This document shows, piece after piece, positions 51,793-63,159 of a stretch of 64,000 nt of DNA. The translations under genes were made by a program, and so were the position numbers. The stretch covers positions 2,108,001-2,172,000 of the forward strand of contig NC_079875.1 of assembly GCF_029227915.1 (NCBI RefSeq). Direction: 5' to 3'. How positions within the stretch are numbered: position 1 is the stretch's first letter; every line of letters begins with the position of its first letter. This DNA comes from Hydractinia symbiolongicarpus (Eukaryota > Cnidaria > Hydrozoa > Anthoathecata > Hydractiniidae). The notes beneath the pieces were generated by a model. The model saw only the letters and a list, made by a program, of their open reading frames with translations, did no database searches and had not been told where the DNA came from.

Positions 51793-54408
51793 CGAGTCCG
51801 GGATTTACGGGAAATAGCAGGTTTTCGTTTGCCGGCGATTAAACTTCTTTTATTCAGCGTCTCATCAAAAATGAAAACATTTTTGAAAACTACAAGTCTC
51901 ATGCGTTTTAGTGGTGAAAAAATAATTTAAAAAATCGCTCGGGAAATGAGTTTACTCCCTGGGTACTTTCTTTGTATACTTTTTACTATGCGGGCCGAGT
52001 CCGGGGTTTACGGGAAATGGCGGGTTTTCGTTTGCCAGCGATTAAACTTCTTTTATCCAGCGTCTCATCAAAAATGAAAACATTTTTGAAAACTAGAAGT
52101 CTCAAGCGTTTTAGTGGTGAAAAGATAATTTAAAAAATCGTTGTGGAAATGAGTTTACTCACAGGGTACTTTCTTTGTATACATTCGACTATACGGGCCA
52201 AGCCCGGGATTTACGGGAAATCGCGGTTTTTCGTTTGCCGGCGATTAAACCACTTTCATTAAGCGTCTCATCAAAAATGAAAACATTTCTAAAAACTACA
52301 AGTCTCATGCGTTTTAGTGGTGAAATAATAATTTAAAAAATCGTTCGGGAAATGAGTGTACACCCTGGGTACTTTCTTTGTATACTTTTTACTATGCGGG
52401 CCGATTCCGGGGTTTACGGGAAATGGCGGGTTTTCGTTTGCCGGCGATTAAACTTCTTTTATTCAGCGTCTCATCAAAAATGAAAACTTTTTTGAAAGCT
52501 AGAAGTCTCAAGCGTTTTAGTGGTAAAAAGATAATTTAAAAAATCGTTGTGGAAATGAGTTTACTCACAGGGTACTTTCTTTGTATACATTCGACTATAC
52601 GGGCCAAGCCCGGGATTTACGGGAAATCGCGGGTTTTCGTTTGCCGGCGATTAAACCACTTTCATTAAGCGTCTCATCAAAAATGAAAACATTTCTGAAA
52701 ACTACAAGTCTCATGCGTTTTAGTGGTGAAAAAATAATTTAAAAATTCGTTCGGGAAATGAGTTTACACCCCGGGTACTTTCTTTGTATACTTTTGACTA
52801 TACGGGCCGAGTCCAGGATTTACGGGAAGTCGCGGGTTTTCGTTTGCCGGCGATTAAACTTCTTTTATTCAGCGTCTCATCAAAAATGGAAATATTTTTA
52901 AATACTACAAGTCTCATGGGCTTTAGTGGTGAAATAATAATTTAAAAAATCGTTCGGGAAATAAGTTTACACCCTGGGTACTTTCTTTGTATACTTTTGA
53001 CTATACAGGCCGAGTCCGGGATTTACGGGAAATCGCAGGTTTTCGTTTGCCGGCGATTAAACTTCTTTTATTCAGCGTCTCATCAAAAATGAAAACATTT
53101 TTAAAAACTACAAGTCTCATGGGCTTTAGTGGAGAAATAATAATTTAAAAAAATCGTTCGGGAAATGAGTTTACACCCCGGGTACTTTCTTTGTATACTT
53201 TTGACTATACGGGCCGAGTCCGGGATTTACGGGAAATCGCAGGTTTTCGTTTGCCGGCGAATAAACTTCTTTTATTCAGCGTCTCATCAAAAATGAAAAT
53301 ATTTTCGAAAACTACAAGTCTCATGCGTTTTAGTGGTGAAAAAATAATTTAAAAAATCGTTCGAGAAATGAGTTTACTCCCTGGGTACTTTCTTTGTATA
53401 CTTTTGACTCTACGGGCCGAGTCCAGGATATACGGGAAGTCGCAGGTTTTCGTTTGCCGGCGATTAAAATTCTTTTATTCAGCGTCTCATCAAAAATGAA
53501 AATATTTTTTAATACTACAAGTCTCATGGGCTTTAGTGGTGAAATAATAATTTAAAAAATCGTTCGGGAAATGAGTTTACACCCTGGGTACTTTCTTTGT
53601 ATACTTTAGACTGTACGGGCCGAGTCCGGGATTTACGGGAAATCGCAAGTTTTCGTTTGCCGACGATTAAACTTCTTTTATTCAGCGTCTCATCAAAAAT
53701 GAAAACATTTTTGAAAACTACAAGTCTCATGCGTTTTAGTAGTGAAAAAATAATTTAAAAAATCGTTCGGGAAATGAGTTTACTCCCTGGGTACTTTCTT
53801 TGTATACTTTTGACTATGCGGGCCGAGTCCGGGGTTTACGGGAAATGGCGGGTTTTCGTTTGCCGGCGATTAAACTTCTTTTATTCAGCGTCTCATCAAA
53901 AATGAAAACATTTTTAAAAACTACAAGTCTCATGGGCTTTAGTGGTGAAATAATAATTTAAAAAAATCGTTCGGGAAATGAGTTTACACCCCGGGCACTT
54001 TCCTTGTATACTTTTGACTATACGGGCCGAGTCCGGGATTTACGGGAAATCGCAGGTTTTCGTTTGCCGGCGATTAAACTTCTTTTATTCAGCGTCTCAT
54101 CAAAAATGAAAACATTTTTGAAAACTACAAGTCTCATGCGTTTTAGTGGTGAAAAAATAATTTAAAAAATCGTTCGGGAAATGAGTTTACTCCCTGGGTA
54201 CTTTCTTTGTATACTTTTGACTATACGGGCCGAGTCCGGGATTTACGGGAAGTCGCGGGTTTTCATTTGCCGGCGATTAAACTTCTTTTATTCAGCGTCT
54301 CATCAAAAATGAAAATATCTTTAAATACTTCAAGTCTCATGGGCTTTAGTGGTGAAATAATAATTTAAAAAATCGTTCGGGAAATGAGTTTACACCCTGG
54401 GTACTTTC
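51793..54408 (+). repeat. Heterogeneous satellite flanking the orientation switch
   Basis: About 13 monomers without an evident HOR. Those from 52.4 kb to 54.3 kb carry many private changes: AAAACTTTTTTGAAAGC, GGCCGATTCCGG, GGTAAAAAG, GGAGAAATAAT, GACTCTACGGG, AGGATATACGGG, TTTAGACTGTACGGG and TGCCGACGATT. Higher divergence at the edge of an HOR domain is typical of satellite array margins. Confidence 0.8.
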
Positions 54409-54610
54409 TTTGTATACTTTTGACTATACGGGCCGAGTCCGGGATTTACGGGAAATCGCAGGTTTTCGTTTGCCGGCCATTAAACTTCTTTTATTCGTTG
54501 TTTTCATTTTTGATGAGACGCTGAATGAAAGAAGTTTAATCGCCGGCAAACGAAAACCTGCGATTTCCCGTAAATCCCCGACTCGGCCCGTATAGTCAAA
54601 AGTATACAAA
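54409..54610. repeat. Inverted repeat at the satellite orientation switch
   Basis: Left arm 54,409-54,496 and right arm 54,523-54,610 (88 bp each) are reverse complements with three mismatches, separated by a 26 bp spacer that is itself part of an inverted monomer (GTTTTCATTTTTGATGAGAC). The direct array stops within TTTTATTC and the inverted array begins within the dyad region of another monomer. Beyond the 88 bp arms the monomer order is not mirrored: the right side runs straight into an 83 bp unit. This looks like an inversion breakpoint rather than a long recent fold-back duplication. Overlapping open frames on both strands (54,410-54,595 and 54,424-54,609) are by-products of the palindrome. 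Confidence 0.93.
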
Positions 54611-54680
54611 AAAGAAGTTTAATCGCCGGCAAACGAAAACCTGCGATTTCCCGTAAATCCCGGACTCGTCCCGTATAGTC
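54598..54680 (-). repeat. 83 bp deleted monomer, unit 1
   Basis: From AAAAGTATAC at 54,598 to the next at 54,681 is only 83 bp. Read in monomer orientation, CTTCTTTT is joined to TTGTATAC. The missing 120 bp starts at ATTCAGCG and ends at GGTACTTTCT, so the dyad and the A-rich tail are removed while the CGGG-rich segment, TTTCG and GCCGGC are kept. Both breakpoints lie in T-rich tracts (CTTCTTTT and TTTCTTT), suggesting slippage or microhomology. This copy has CTCGTCCCG instead of CTCGGCCCG. Confidence 0.92.
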
Positions 54681-54883
54681 AAAAGTATACAAAGAAAGTA
54701 CCCAGGGAGTAAACTCATTTCCCGAACGATTTTTTAAATTATTTTTTCACCACACAAACGCATGAGACTTGTAGTTTTCAAAAATGTTTTCATTTTTGAT
54801 GAGACGCCGAGTGAAAGAAGTTTACCCGCCGGCAAACGAAAACCTGCGATTTCCCGTAAATCCCGGACTCGGCCCGTATAGTC

Positions 54884-54966
54884 AAATGTATACAAAAAAG
54901 AAGTTTAATCGCCGGCAAACGAAAACCTGCGATTTCCCGTAAATCCCGGACTCGGCCCGTATAGTC
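54884..54966 (-). repeat. 83 bp deleted monomer, unit 2
   Basis: Same breakpoint; flanked at its entry by AAATGTATAC instead of AAAAGTATAC. It lies 286 bp (203 + 83) from unit 1. Confidence 0.92.
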
Positions 54967-55575
54967 AAAAGTATACAAAGAAAGTACCCAGGGAGTAAAC
55001 TCATTTCCCGAACGATTTTTTAAATTATTTTTTCACCACTAAAACGCATGAGACTTGTAGTTTTGAAAAATGTTTTCATTTTTGATGAGACGCTGAATAA
55101 AAGAAGTTTAATCGCCGGCAAACGAAAACCCGCCATTTCCCGTAAACCCCGAACTCGGCCCGCATAGTCAAAAGTAAACAAAGAAAGTACCCAGGGAGTA
55201 AACTCATTTCCCGAACGATTTTTTAAATTATTTTTTCACCACTAAAACGCATGAGACTTGTAGTTTTCAAAAATGTTTTCATTTTTGATGAGACGCTGAA
55301 TAAAAGAAGTTTAATCGCCGGCAAACGAAAACCTGCTATTTCCCGTAAATCCCGGACCCGGCCCGTATAGTCAAAAGTATACAAAGAAAGTACCCAGGGT
55401 GTAAACTCATTTCCCGAACGATTTTTTAAATTATTATTTCACCACTAAAGCCCATGAGACTTGTAGTTTTTAAAAATGTTTTCATTTTTGATGAGACGCT
55501 GAATAAAAGAAGTTTAAACGCCGGCAAACGAAAACCCGCGACTTCCCGTAAATCCCGGACTCGGCCCGTATAGTC

Positions 55576-55658
55576 AAAAGTATACAAAAAAGAAGTTTAA
55601 TCGCCGGCAAAGGAAAACCTGCGATTTCCCGTAAATCCCGGACTCGGCCCGTATAGTC
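55576..55658 (-). repeat. 83 bp deleted monomer, unit 3
   Basis: Same breakpoint, 692 bp after unit 2. It carries GGCAAAGGAAAACC where other copies have GGCAAACGAAAACC. Confidence 0.92.
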
Positions 55659-56064
55659 AAAAGTATACAAAGAAAGTACCCAGGGAGTAAACTCATTTCC
55701 CGAACGATTTTTTAAATTATTTTTTCACCACTAAAACGCATGAGACTTGTAGTTTTCAAAAATGTTTTCATTTTTGATGAGACGCTGAATAAAAGAAGTT
55801 TAATCGCCGGCAAACGAAAACCCGCCATTTCCCGTAAACCCCGAACTCGGCCCGCATAGTCAAAAGTAAACAAAGAAAGTACCCAGGGAGTAAACTCATT
55901 TCCCGAACGATTTTTTAAATTATTTTTTCACCACTAAAACGCATGAGACTTGTAGTTTTCAAAAATGTTTTCATTTTTGATGAGACGCCGAGTGAAAGAA
56001 GTTTACCCGCCGGCAAACGAAAACCTGCGATTTCCCGTAAATCCCGGACTCGGCCCGTATAGTC

Positions 56065-56147
56065 AAATGTATACAAAAAAGAAGTTTAATCGCCGGCAAA
56101 CGAAAACCTGCGATTTCCCGTAAATCCCGGACTCGGCCCGTATAGTC
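56065..56147 (-). repeat. 83 bp deleted monomer, unit 4
   Basis: Same breakpoint, 1,181 bp after unit 2, and shares its AAATGTATAC entry. It is therefore the same HOR position in the next repeat. Confidence 0.92.
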
Positions 56148-56756
56148 AAAAGTATACAAAGAAAGTACCCAGGGAGTAAACTCATTTCCCGAACGATTTT
56201 TTAAATTATTTTTTCACCACTAAAACGCATGAGACTTGTAGTTTTGAAAAATGTTTTCATTTTTGATGAGACGCTGAATAAAAGAAGTTTAATCGCCGGC
56301 AAACGAAAACCCGCCATTTCCCGTAAACCCCGAACTCGGCCCGCATAGTCAAAAGTAAACAAAGAAAGTACCCAGGGAGTAAACTCATTTCCCGAACGAT
56401 TTTTTAAATTATTTTTTCACCACTAAAACGCATGAGACTTGTAGTTTTCAAAAATGTTTTCATTTTTGATGAGACGCTGAATAAAAGAAGTTTAATCGCC
56501 GGCAAACGAAAACCTGCTATTTCCCGTAAATCCCGGACCCGGCCCGTATAGTCAAAAGTATACAAAGAAAGTACCCAGGGTGTAAACTCATTTCCCGAAC
56601 GATTTTTTAAATTATTATTTCACCACTAAAGCCCATGAGACTTGTAGTTTTTAAAAATGTTTTCATTTTTGATGAGACGCTGAATAAAAGAAGTTTAAAC
56701 GCCGGCAAACGAAAACCCGCGACTTCCCGTAAATCCCGGACTCGGCCCGTATAGTC

Positions 56757-56839
56757 AAAAGTATACAAAAAAGAAGTTTAATCGCCGGCAAACGAAAACC
56801 TGCGATTTCCCGTAAATCCCGGACTCGGCCCGTATAGTC
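56757..56839 (-). repeat. 83 bp deleted monomer, unit 5
   Basis: Same breakpoint, 1,181 bp after unit 3 and 692 bp after unit 4. Confidence 0.92.
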
Positions 56840-58057
56840 AAAAGTATACAAAGAAAGTACCCAGGGAGTAAACTCATTTCCCGAACGATTTTTTAAATTA
56901 TTTTTTCACCACTAAAACGCATGAGACTTGTAGTTTTCAAAAATGTTTTCATTTTTGATGAGACGCTGAATAAAAGAAGTTTAATCGCCGGCAAACGAAA
57001 ACCCGCCATTTCCCGTAAACCCCGAACTCGGCCCGCATAGTCAAAAGTAAACAAAGAAAGTACCCAGGGAGTAAACTCATTTCCCGAACGATTTTTTAAA
57101 TTATTTTTTCACCACTAAAACGCATGAGACTTGTAGTTTTCAAAAATGTTTTCATTTTTGATGAGACGCTGAATAAAAGAAGTTTAATCGCCGGCAAACG
57201 AAAACCTGCGATTTCCCGTAAATCCCGGACTCGGCCCGTATAGTCAAAAGTATACAAAGAAAGTACCCAGGGAGTAAACTCATTTCCCGAACGATTTTTT
57301 AAATTATTTTTTCACCACTAAAACGCATGAGACTTGTAGTTTTCAAAAATGTTTTCATTTTTGATGAGACGCTGAATAAAAGAAGTTTAATCGCCGGCAA
57401 ACGAAAACCCGCCATTTCCCGTAAACCCCGAACTCGGCCCGCATAGTCAAAAGTAAACAAAGAAAGTACCCAGGGAGTAAACTCATTTCCCGAACGATTT
57501 TTTAAATTATTTTTTCACCACTAAAACGCATGAGACTTGTAGTTTTCAAAAATGTTTTCATTTTTGATGAGACGCTGAATAAAAGAAGTTTAATCGCCGG
57601 CAAACGAAAACCCGCCATTTCCCGTAAACCCCGAACTCGGCCCGCATAGTCAAAAGTAAACAAAGAAAGTACCCAGGGAGTAAACTCATTTCCTGAACGA
57701 TTTTTTAAATTATTTTTTCACCACTAAAACGCATGAGACTTGTAGTTTTCAAAAATGTTTTCATTTTTGATGAGACGCTGAATAAAAGAAGTTTAATGGC
57801 CGGCAAACGAAAACCTGCGATTTCCCGTAAATCCCGGACTCGGCCCGTATAGTCAAAAGTATACAAAGAAAGTACCCAGGGAGTAAACTCATTTCCCGAA
57901 CGATTTTTTAAATTATTTTTTCACCACACAAACGCATGAGACTTGTAGTTTTCAAAAATGTTTTCATTTTTGATGAGACGCCGAGTGAAAGAAGTTTACA
58001 CGCCGGCAAACGAAAACCTGCGATTTCCCGTAAATCCCGGACTCGGCCCGTATAGTC

Positions 58058-58140
58058 AAAAGTATACAAAAAAGAAGTTTAATCGCCGGCAAACGAAAAC
58101 CTGCGATTTCCCGTAAATCCCGGACTCGGCCCGTATAGTC
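58058..58140 (-). repeat. 83 bp deleted monomer, unit 6
   Basis: Same breakpoint, 1,301 bp (6 x 203 + 83) after unit 5. The preceding monomer has GTTTACACGCCGG, related to the GTTTACCCGCCGG seen before units 2 and 4. Confidence 0.92.
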
Positions 58141-58749
58141 AAAAGTATACAAAGAAAGTACCCAGGGAGTAAACTCATTTCCCGAACGATTTTTTAAATT
58201 ATTTTTTCACCACTAAAACGCATGAGACTTGTAGTTTTCAAAAATGTTTTCATTTTTGATGAGACGCTGAATAAAAGAAGTTTAATCGCCGGCAAACGAA
58301 AACCCGCCATTTCCCGTAAACCCCGAACTCGGCCCGCATAGTCAAAAGTAAACAAAGAAAGTACCCAGGGAGTAAACTCATTTCCCGAACGATTTTTTAA
58401 ATTATTTTTTCACCACTAAAACGCATGAGACTTGTAGTTTTCAAAAATGTTTTCATTTTTGATGAGACGCTGAATAAAAGAAGTTTAATGGCCGGCAAAC
58501 GAAAACCTGCGATTTCCCGTAAATCCCGGACTCGGCCCGTATAGTCAAAAGTATACAAAGAAAGTACCCAGGGTGTAAACTCATTTCCCGAACGATTTTT
58601 TAAATTATTATTTCACCACTAAAGCCCATGAGACTTGTAGTTTTTAAAAATGTTTTCATTTTTGATGAGACGCTGAATAAAAGAAGTTTAAACGCCGGCA
58701 AACGAAAACCCGCGACTTCCCGTAAATCCCGGACTCGGCCTGTATAGTC

Positions 58750-58832
58750 AAAAGTATACAAAAAAGAAGTTTAATCGCCGGCAAACGAAAACCTGCGATT
58801 TCCCGTAAATCCCGGACTCGGCCCGTATAGTC
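58750..58832 (-). repeat. 83 bp deleted monomer, unit 7
   Basis: Same breakpoint, 692 bp after unit 6. The flanking monomer has GGCCTGTATAG, shared with unit 8. Confidence 0.92.
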
Positions 58833-59441
58833 AAAAGTATACAAAGAAAGTACCCAGGGAGTAAACTCATTTCCCGAACGATTTTTTAAATTATTTTTTC
58901 ACCACTAAAACGCATGAGACTTGTAGTTTTCAAAAATGTTTTCATTTTTGATGAGACGCTGAATAAAAGAAGTTTAATCGCCGGCAAACGAAAACCCGCC
59001 ATTTCCCGTAAACCCCGAACTCGGCCCGCATAGTCAAAAGTAAACAAAGAAAGTACTCAGGGAGTAAACTCATTTCCCGAACGATTTTTTAAATTATTTT
59101 TTCACCACTAAAACGCATGAGACTTGTAGTTTTCAAAAATGTTTTCATTTTTGATGAGACGCTGAATAAAAGAAGTTTAATCGCCGGCAAACGAAAACCT
59201 GCTATTTCCCGTAAATCCCGGACTCGGCCCGTATAGTCAAAAGTATACAAAGAAAGTACCCAGGGTGTAAACTCATTTCCCGAACGATTTTTTAAATTAT
59301 TATTTCACCACTAAAGCCCATGAGACTTGTAGTTTTTAAAAATGTTTTCATTTTTGATGAGACGCTGAATAAAAGAAGTTTAAACGCCGGCAAACGAAAA
59401 CCCGCGACTTCCCGTAAATCCCGGACTCCGCCTGTATAGTC

Positions 59442-59524
59442 AAAAGTATACAAAAAAGAAGTTTAATCGCCGGCAAACGAAAACCTGCGATTTCCCGTAA
59501 ATCCCGGACTCGGCCCGTATAGTC
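59442..59524 (-). repeat. 83 bp deleted monomer, unit 8
   Basis: Same breakpoint, 692 bp after unit 7. The flanking monomer has CTCCGCCTGTATAG, so units 7 and 8 look like the most recent pair. Confidence 0.92.
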
Positions 59525-60330
59525 AAAAGTATACAAAGAAAGTACCCAGGGAGTAAACTCATTTCCCGAACGATTTTTTAAATTATTTTTTCACCACTAA
59601 AACGCATGAGACTTGTAGTTTTCAAAAATGTTTTCATTTTTGATGAGACGCTGAATAAAAGAAGTTTAATCGCCGGCAAACGAAAACCCGCCATTTCCCG
59701 TAAACCCCGAACTCGGCCCGCATAGTCAAAAGTAAACAAAGAAAGTACCCAGGGAGTAAACTCATTTCCCGAACGATTTTTTAAATTAATTTTTCACCAC
59801 TAAAACGCATGAGACTTGTAGTTTTCAAAAATGTTTTCATTTTTGATGAGACGCTGAATAAAAGAAGTTTAATCGCCGGCAAACGAAAACCTGCGATTTC
59901 CCGTAAATCCCGGACTCGGCCCGTATAGTCAAAAGTATACAAAGAAAGTACCCAGGGTGTAAACTCATTTCCCGAACGATTTTTTAAATTATTATTTCAC
60001 CACTAAAGCCAATGAGACTTGTAGTTTTTAAAAATGTTTTCATTTTTGATGAGACGCTGAATAAAAGAAGTTTAAACGCCGGCAAACGAAAACCCGCGAC
60101 TTCCCGTAAATCCCGGACTCGGCCCGTATAGTCAAAAGTATACAAAGAAAGTACCCAGGGAGTAAACTCATTTCCCGAACGATTTTTTAAAATATTTTTT
60201 CACCACTAAAACGCATGAGACTTGTAGTTTTTAAAAATGTTTTCATTTTTGATGAGACGCTGAGTAAAAGAAGTTTAATCGCCGGCAAACGAAAACCTGC
60301 GATTTCCCGTAAATCCCGGACTCGGCCCGT

Positions 60331-60350
60331 ATAGTAAATAGAGTACCCGG
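60331..60350 (-). repeat. Monomer with 11 bp deletion removing GTATAC
   Basis: The usual TATAGTCAAAAGTATACAAA followed by GAAAGTACCC is shortened to TATAGTAAATAGAGTACCC, losing 11 bp and the GTATAC palindrome. The same lesion recurs at 62,305-62,325 (TATAGTAAATAAAGTACCC), carried by the 1,974 bp repeat. Confidence 0.85.
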
Positions 60351-61090
60351 GATGTAAACTCATTTCCCGAACGATTTTTTTAAATTATTATTTCACCACT
60401 AAAACCCATGAGACTTATAGTTTTTAAAAATGCTTTCATTTTTGATGAGACGCTGAATAAAAGAAGTTTAATTGCCGGCAAACGAAAACCCGCCATTTCC
60501 TGTAAACCCCGGACTCGGCCCGTATAGTCAAAAGTATACAAAGAATTTACCCAGGGAGTAAACTCATTTTCCGAACGATTTTTTAAATTATTTTTTCACC
60601 ACTACAACGCATGAGACATGTAGTTTTTAAAAATGTTTTCATTTTTGATGAGACGCTGAATAAAAGAAGATTAATCGCCGGCAAACGAAACCCGCGATTT
60701 CCCGCAAATCCCGGGCTTGGCCCGTATAGTCGAATGTATACAAAGAAAGTACCCTGTGAGTAAACTCATTTCCCGAACGATTTTTTAAATTATTTTTTCA
60801 CCACTAAAACGCATGAGACTTGTAGTTTTCAGAAATGTTTTCATTTTTGATGAGACGCTTAATGAAAGTGGTTTAATCGCCAGCAAACGAAAACCCGCGA
60901 TTTCCCGTAAATCCCGGGCTTGGCCCGTATAGTCGAATGTATACAAAGAAAGTACCCTGTGAGTAAACTCATTTCTAAAACGATTTTATAAATTATCTTT
61001 TCACCACTAAAAGGCATGAGACTTGTAGTTTTCAAAAATGTTTTCATTTTTGATGAGACACTGAATAAAAGAAGTTTAATCGCCGGCAAA

Positions 61091-61110
61091 CGAAAACCCG
61101 CCGTAAATCC
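61091..61110 (-). repeat. Monomer with 7 bp deletion in the CGGG segment
   Basis: CCCGCCATTTCCCGTAAA is shortened to CCCGCCGTAAA, which removes one of the phased CGGG blocks (CCCG on this strand). The same lesion recurs at about 63,069-63,085. It is propagated by the 1,974 bp repeat. Confidence 0.83.
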
Positions 61111-61333
61111 CGGACTCGGCCCGTAGAGTCAAAAGTATACAAAGAAAGTACCCAGGGAGTAAACTCATTTCCCGAACGATTTTTTAAATTATTATTTCAC
61201 CACTAAAGCCCATGAGACTTGTAGTTTTTAAAAATGTTTTCATTTTTGATGAGACGCTGAATAAAAGAAGTTTAAACGCCGGCAAACGAAAACCCGCGAC
61301 TTCCCGTAAATCCCGGACTCGGCCCGTATAGTC

Positions 61334-61499
61334 AAAAGTATACAAAAAAGAAGTTTAATTGCCGGCAAACGAAAACCTGCGACTTCCCGTAAATCCCGGA
61401 CTCGGCCCGTATAGTCAAAAGTATACAAAAAAGAAGTTTAATTGCCGGCAAACGAAAACCTGCGATTTCCCGTAAATCCAGGACTCGGCCCGTATAGTC
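61334..61499 (-). repeat. Two adjacent 83 bp deleted monomers, units 9 and 10
   Basis: AAAAGTATAC at 61,334, 61,417 and 61,500 gives two back-to-back 83 bp units, the only tandem pair in the window. Both have AATTGCCGGC. It shows that the short form can itself expand in tandem. Confidence 0.92.
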
Positions 61500-63159
61500 A
61501 AAAGTATACAAAGAATATACCCAGGGAGTAAACTCATTTCCCGAACGATTTTTTAAATTATTTTTTCACCACTAAAACGCATGAGACTTGTAGTTTTCAA
61601 AAATGTTTTCATTTTTGATGAGACGTTGAATAAAAAAAGTTTAATCGCCGGCAAACGAAAACCCGCCATTTCCCGTAAACCCCGAACTCGGCCCGCATAG
61701 TCAAAAGTAAACAAAGAAAGTACCCAGGGAGTAAACGCATTTCCCGAACGATTTTTTAAATTATTTTTTCACCACTAAAACGCATGAGACTTGTAGTTTT
61801 TAAAAATGTTTTCATTTTTGATGAGACGCTGAATAAAAGAAGTTTAATCGCCGGCAAACGAAAACCTGCGATTTCCCGTAAATCCCGGACTCGGCCCGTA
61901 TAGTCAAAAGTATACAAAGAAAGTACCCAGGGTGTAAACTCATTTCCCGAACGATTTTTTAAATTATTATTTCACCACTAAAGCCCATGAGACTTGTAGT
62001 TTTTAAAAATGTTTTTATTTTTGATGAGACGCTGAATAAAAGAAGTTTAAACGCCGGCAAACGAAAACCCGCGACTTCCCGTAAATCCCGGACTCGGCCC
62101 GTATAGTCAAAAGTATACAAAGAAAGTACCCAGGGAGTAAACTCATTTCCCGAACGATTTTTTAAAATATTTTTTCACCACTAAAACGCATGAGACTTGT
62201 AGTTTTTAAAAATGTTTTCATTTTTGATGAGACGCTGAATAAAAGAAGTTTCATCGCCGGCAAACGAAAACCTGCGATTTCCCGTAAATCCCGGACTCGG
62301 CCCGTATAGTAAATAAAGTACCCGGGATGTAAACTCATTTCCCGAACGATTTTTTAAATTATTATTTCACCACTAAAGCCCATGAGACTTGTAGTTTTTA
62401 AAAATGTTTTCATTTTTGATGAGACGCTGAATAAAAGAAGTTTAATCGCCGGCAAACGAAAACCCGCCATTTCCCGTAAACCCTGGACTCGGCCCGTATA
62501 ATGAAAAGCATAGAAAGAAAGTACCCAGGGAGTAAACTCATTTTCCGAACGATTTTTTAAATTATTTTTTCACCACTACAACGCATGAGACATGTAGTTT
62601 TTAAAAATGTTTTCATTTTTGATGAGACGCTGAATAAAAGAAGTTTAATCGCCGGCAAACGAAACCCGCGATTTCCCGCAAATCCCGGGCTTGGCCCGTA
62701 TAGTCGAATGTTTTCAAAGAAAGTACCCTGTGAGTAAACTCATTTCCCGAACGATTTTTTAAATTATTTTTTCACCACTAAAACGCATGAGACTTGTAGT
62801 TTTCAGAAATGTTTTCATTTTTGATGAGACGCTTAGTGAAAGTGGTTTAATCGCCAGCAAACGAAAACCCGCGATTTCCCGTAAATCCCGGGCTTGGCCC
62901 GTATAGTCGAATGTATACAAAGAAAGTACCCTGTGAGTAAACTCATTTCCAAAACGATTTTATAAATTATCTTTTCACCACTAAAAGGCATGAGACTTGT
63001 AGTTTTCAAAAATGTTTTCATTTTTGATGAGACACTGAATAAAAGAAGTTTAATCGCCGGCAAACAAAAACCCGCCGTAAATCCCGGACTCGGCCCGTAT
63101 AGTCAAAAGTATACAAAGAAAGTACCCAGGGAGTAAACTCATTTCCCGAACGATTTTTT

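Larger units (their letters stand above)
1..54496 (+). repeat. Direct-orientation satellite array, ~203 bp monomer
   Basis: Uninterrupted head-to-tail tandem array of about 268 monomers. Conserved landmarks such as ATGAGTTTAC, GTATACTTTTGACTATACGG, TTTGCCGGCGATTAAAC, GTCTCATCAAAAATGAAAAC and AATAATTTAAAAAATCG recur every 203 bp from the first base to 54,496. Small indels give monomers of 201, 202 and 204 bp. No unrelated insertion, transposon or single-copy segment interrupts it. The array is divided into domains with different higher-order periods, listed separately. Such organisation is known from centromeric and pericentromeric satellites; whether this one binds centromeric chromatin cannot be told from sequence. 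The + strand is defined here as the strand reading CAAAAATG then CATTTTTG. Confidence 0.98.
54598..59600 (-). repeat. Composite HOR of 203 bp and 83 bp units
   Basis: Full monomers are interspersed with 83 bp units. A 692 bp period (3 x 203 + 83) separates the short units at 54,884 and 55,576, at 56,065 and 56,757, and at 58,058, 58,750 and 59,442. A larger 1,181 bp period (5 x 203 + 2 x 83) relates 54,790 to 55,971 and 55,482 to 56,663. Spacings of 489 and 1,301 bp also equal whole combinations of the two unit lengths, so the arithmetic closes exactly. CACCACACAAACGC replaces CACCACTAAAACGC near 54,751 and 57,924. Confidence 0.9.
59600..63159 (-). repeat. 1,974 bp HOR, two copies
   Basis: About 59,600-61,185 recurs at about 61,574-63,159. 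Shared rare features are TTTAAAATATTTTTTC (60,186 and 62,160), TATAGTAAATA (60,330 and 62,305), GAAACCCGCGATTTCCCGC (60,687 and 62,660), the B-type GAAAGTGGTTTAATCGCCAGC (60,863 and 62,837) and the CCCGCCGTAAATCC deletion. The 61,186-61,573 interval between the matching parts holds the tandem 83 bp pair. This is the only part of the inverted arm with B monomers. Confidence 0.86.

Noticed and set aside
54409-54610. Rho-independent terminator or terminal inverted repeats of a transposon at the palindrome
   Set aside because: The arms are ordinary satellite in opposite orientation. There is no target-site duplication, transposase or non-satellite interior.
54504-54692. 62-codon minus-strand open frames shared by ten loci in the inverted arm
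   Set aside because: They arise where the 83 bp deletion fuses two monomer parts in frame. They mark the deletion, not a gene.
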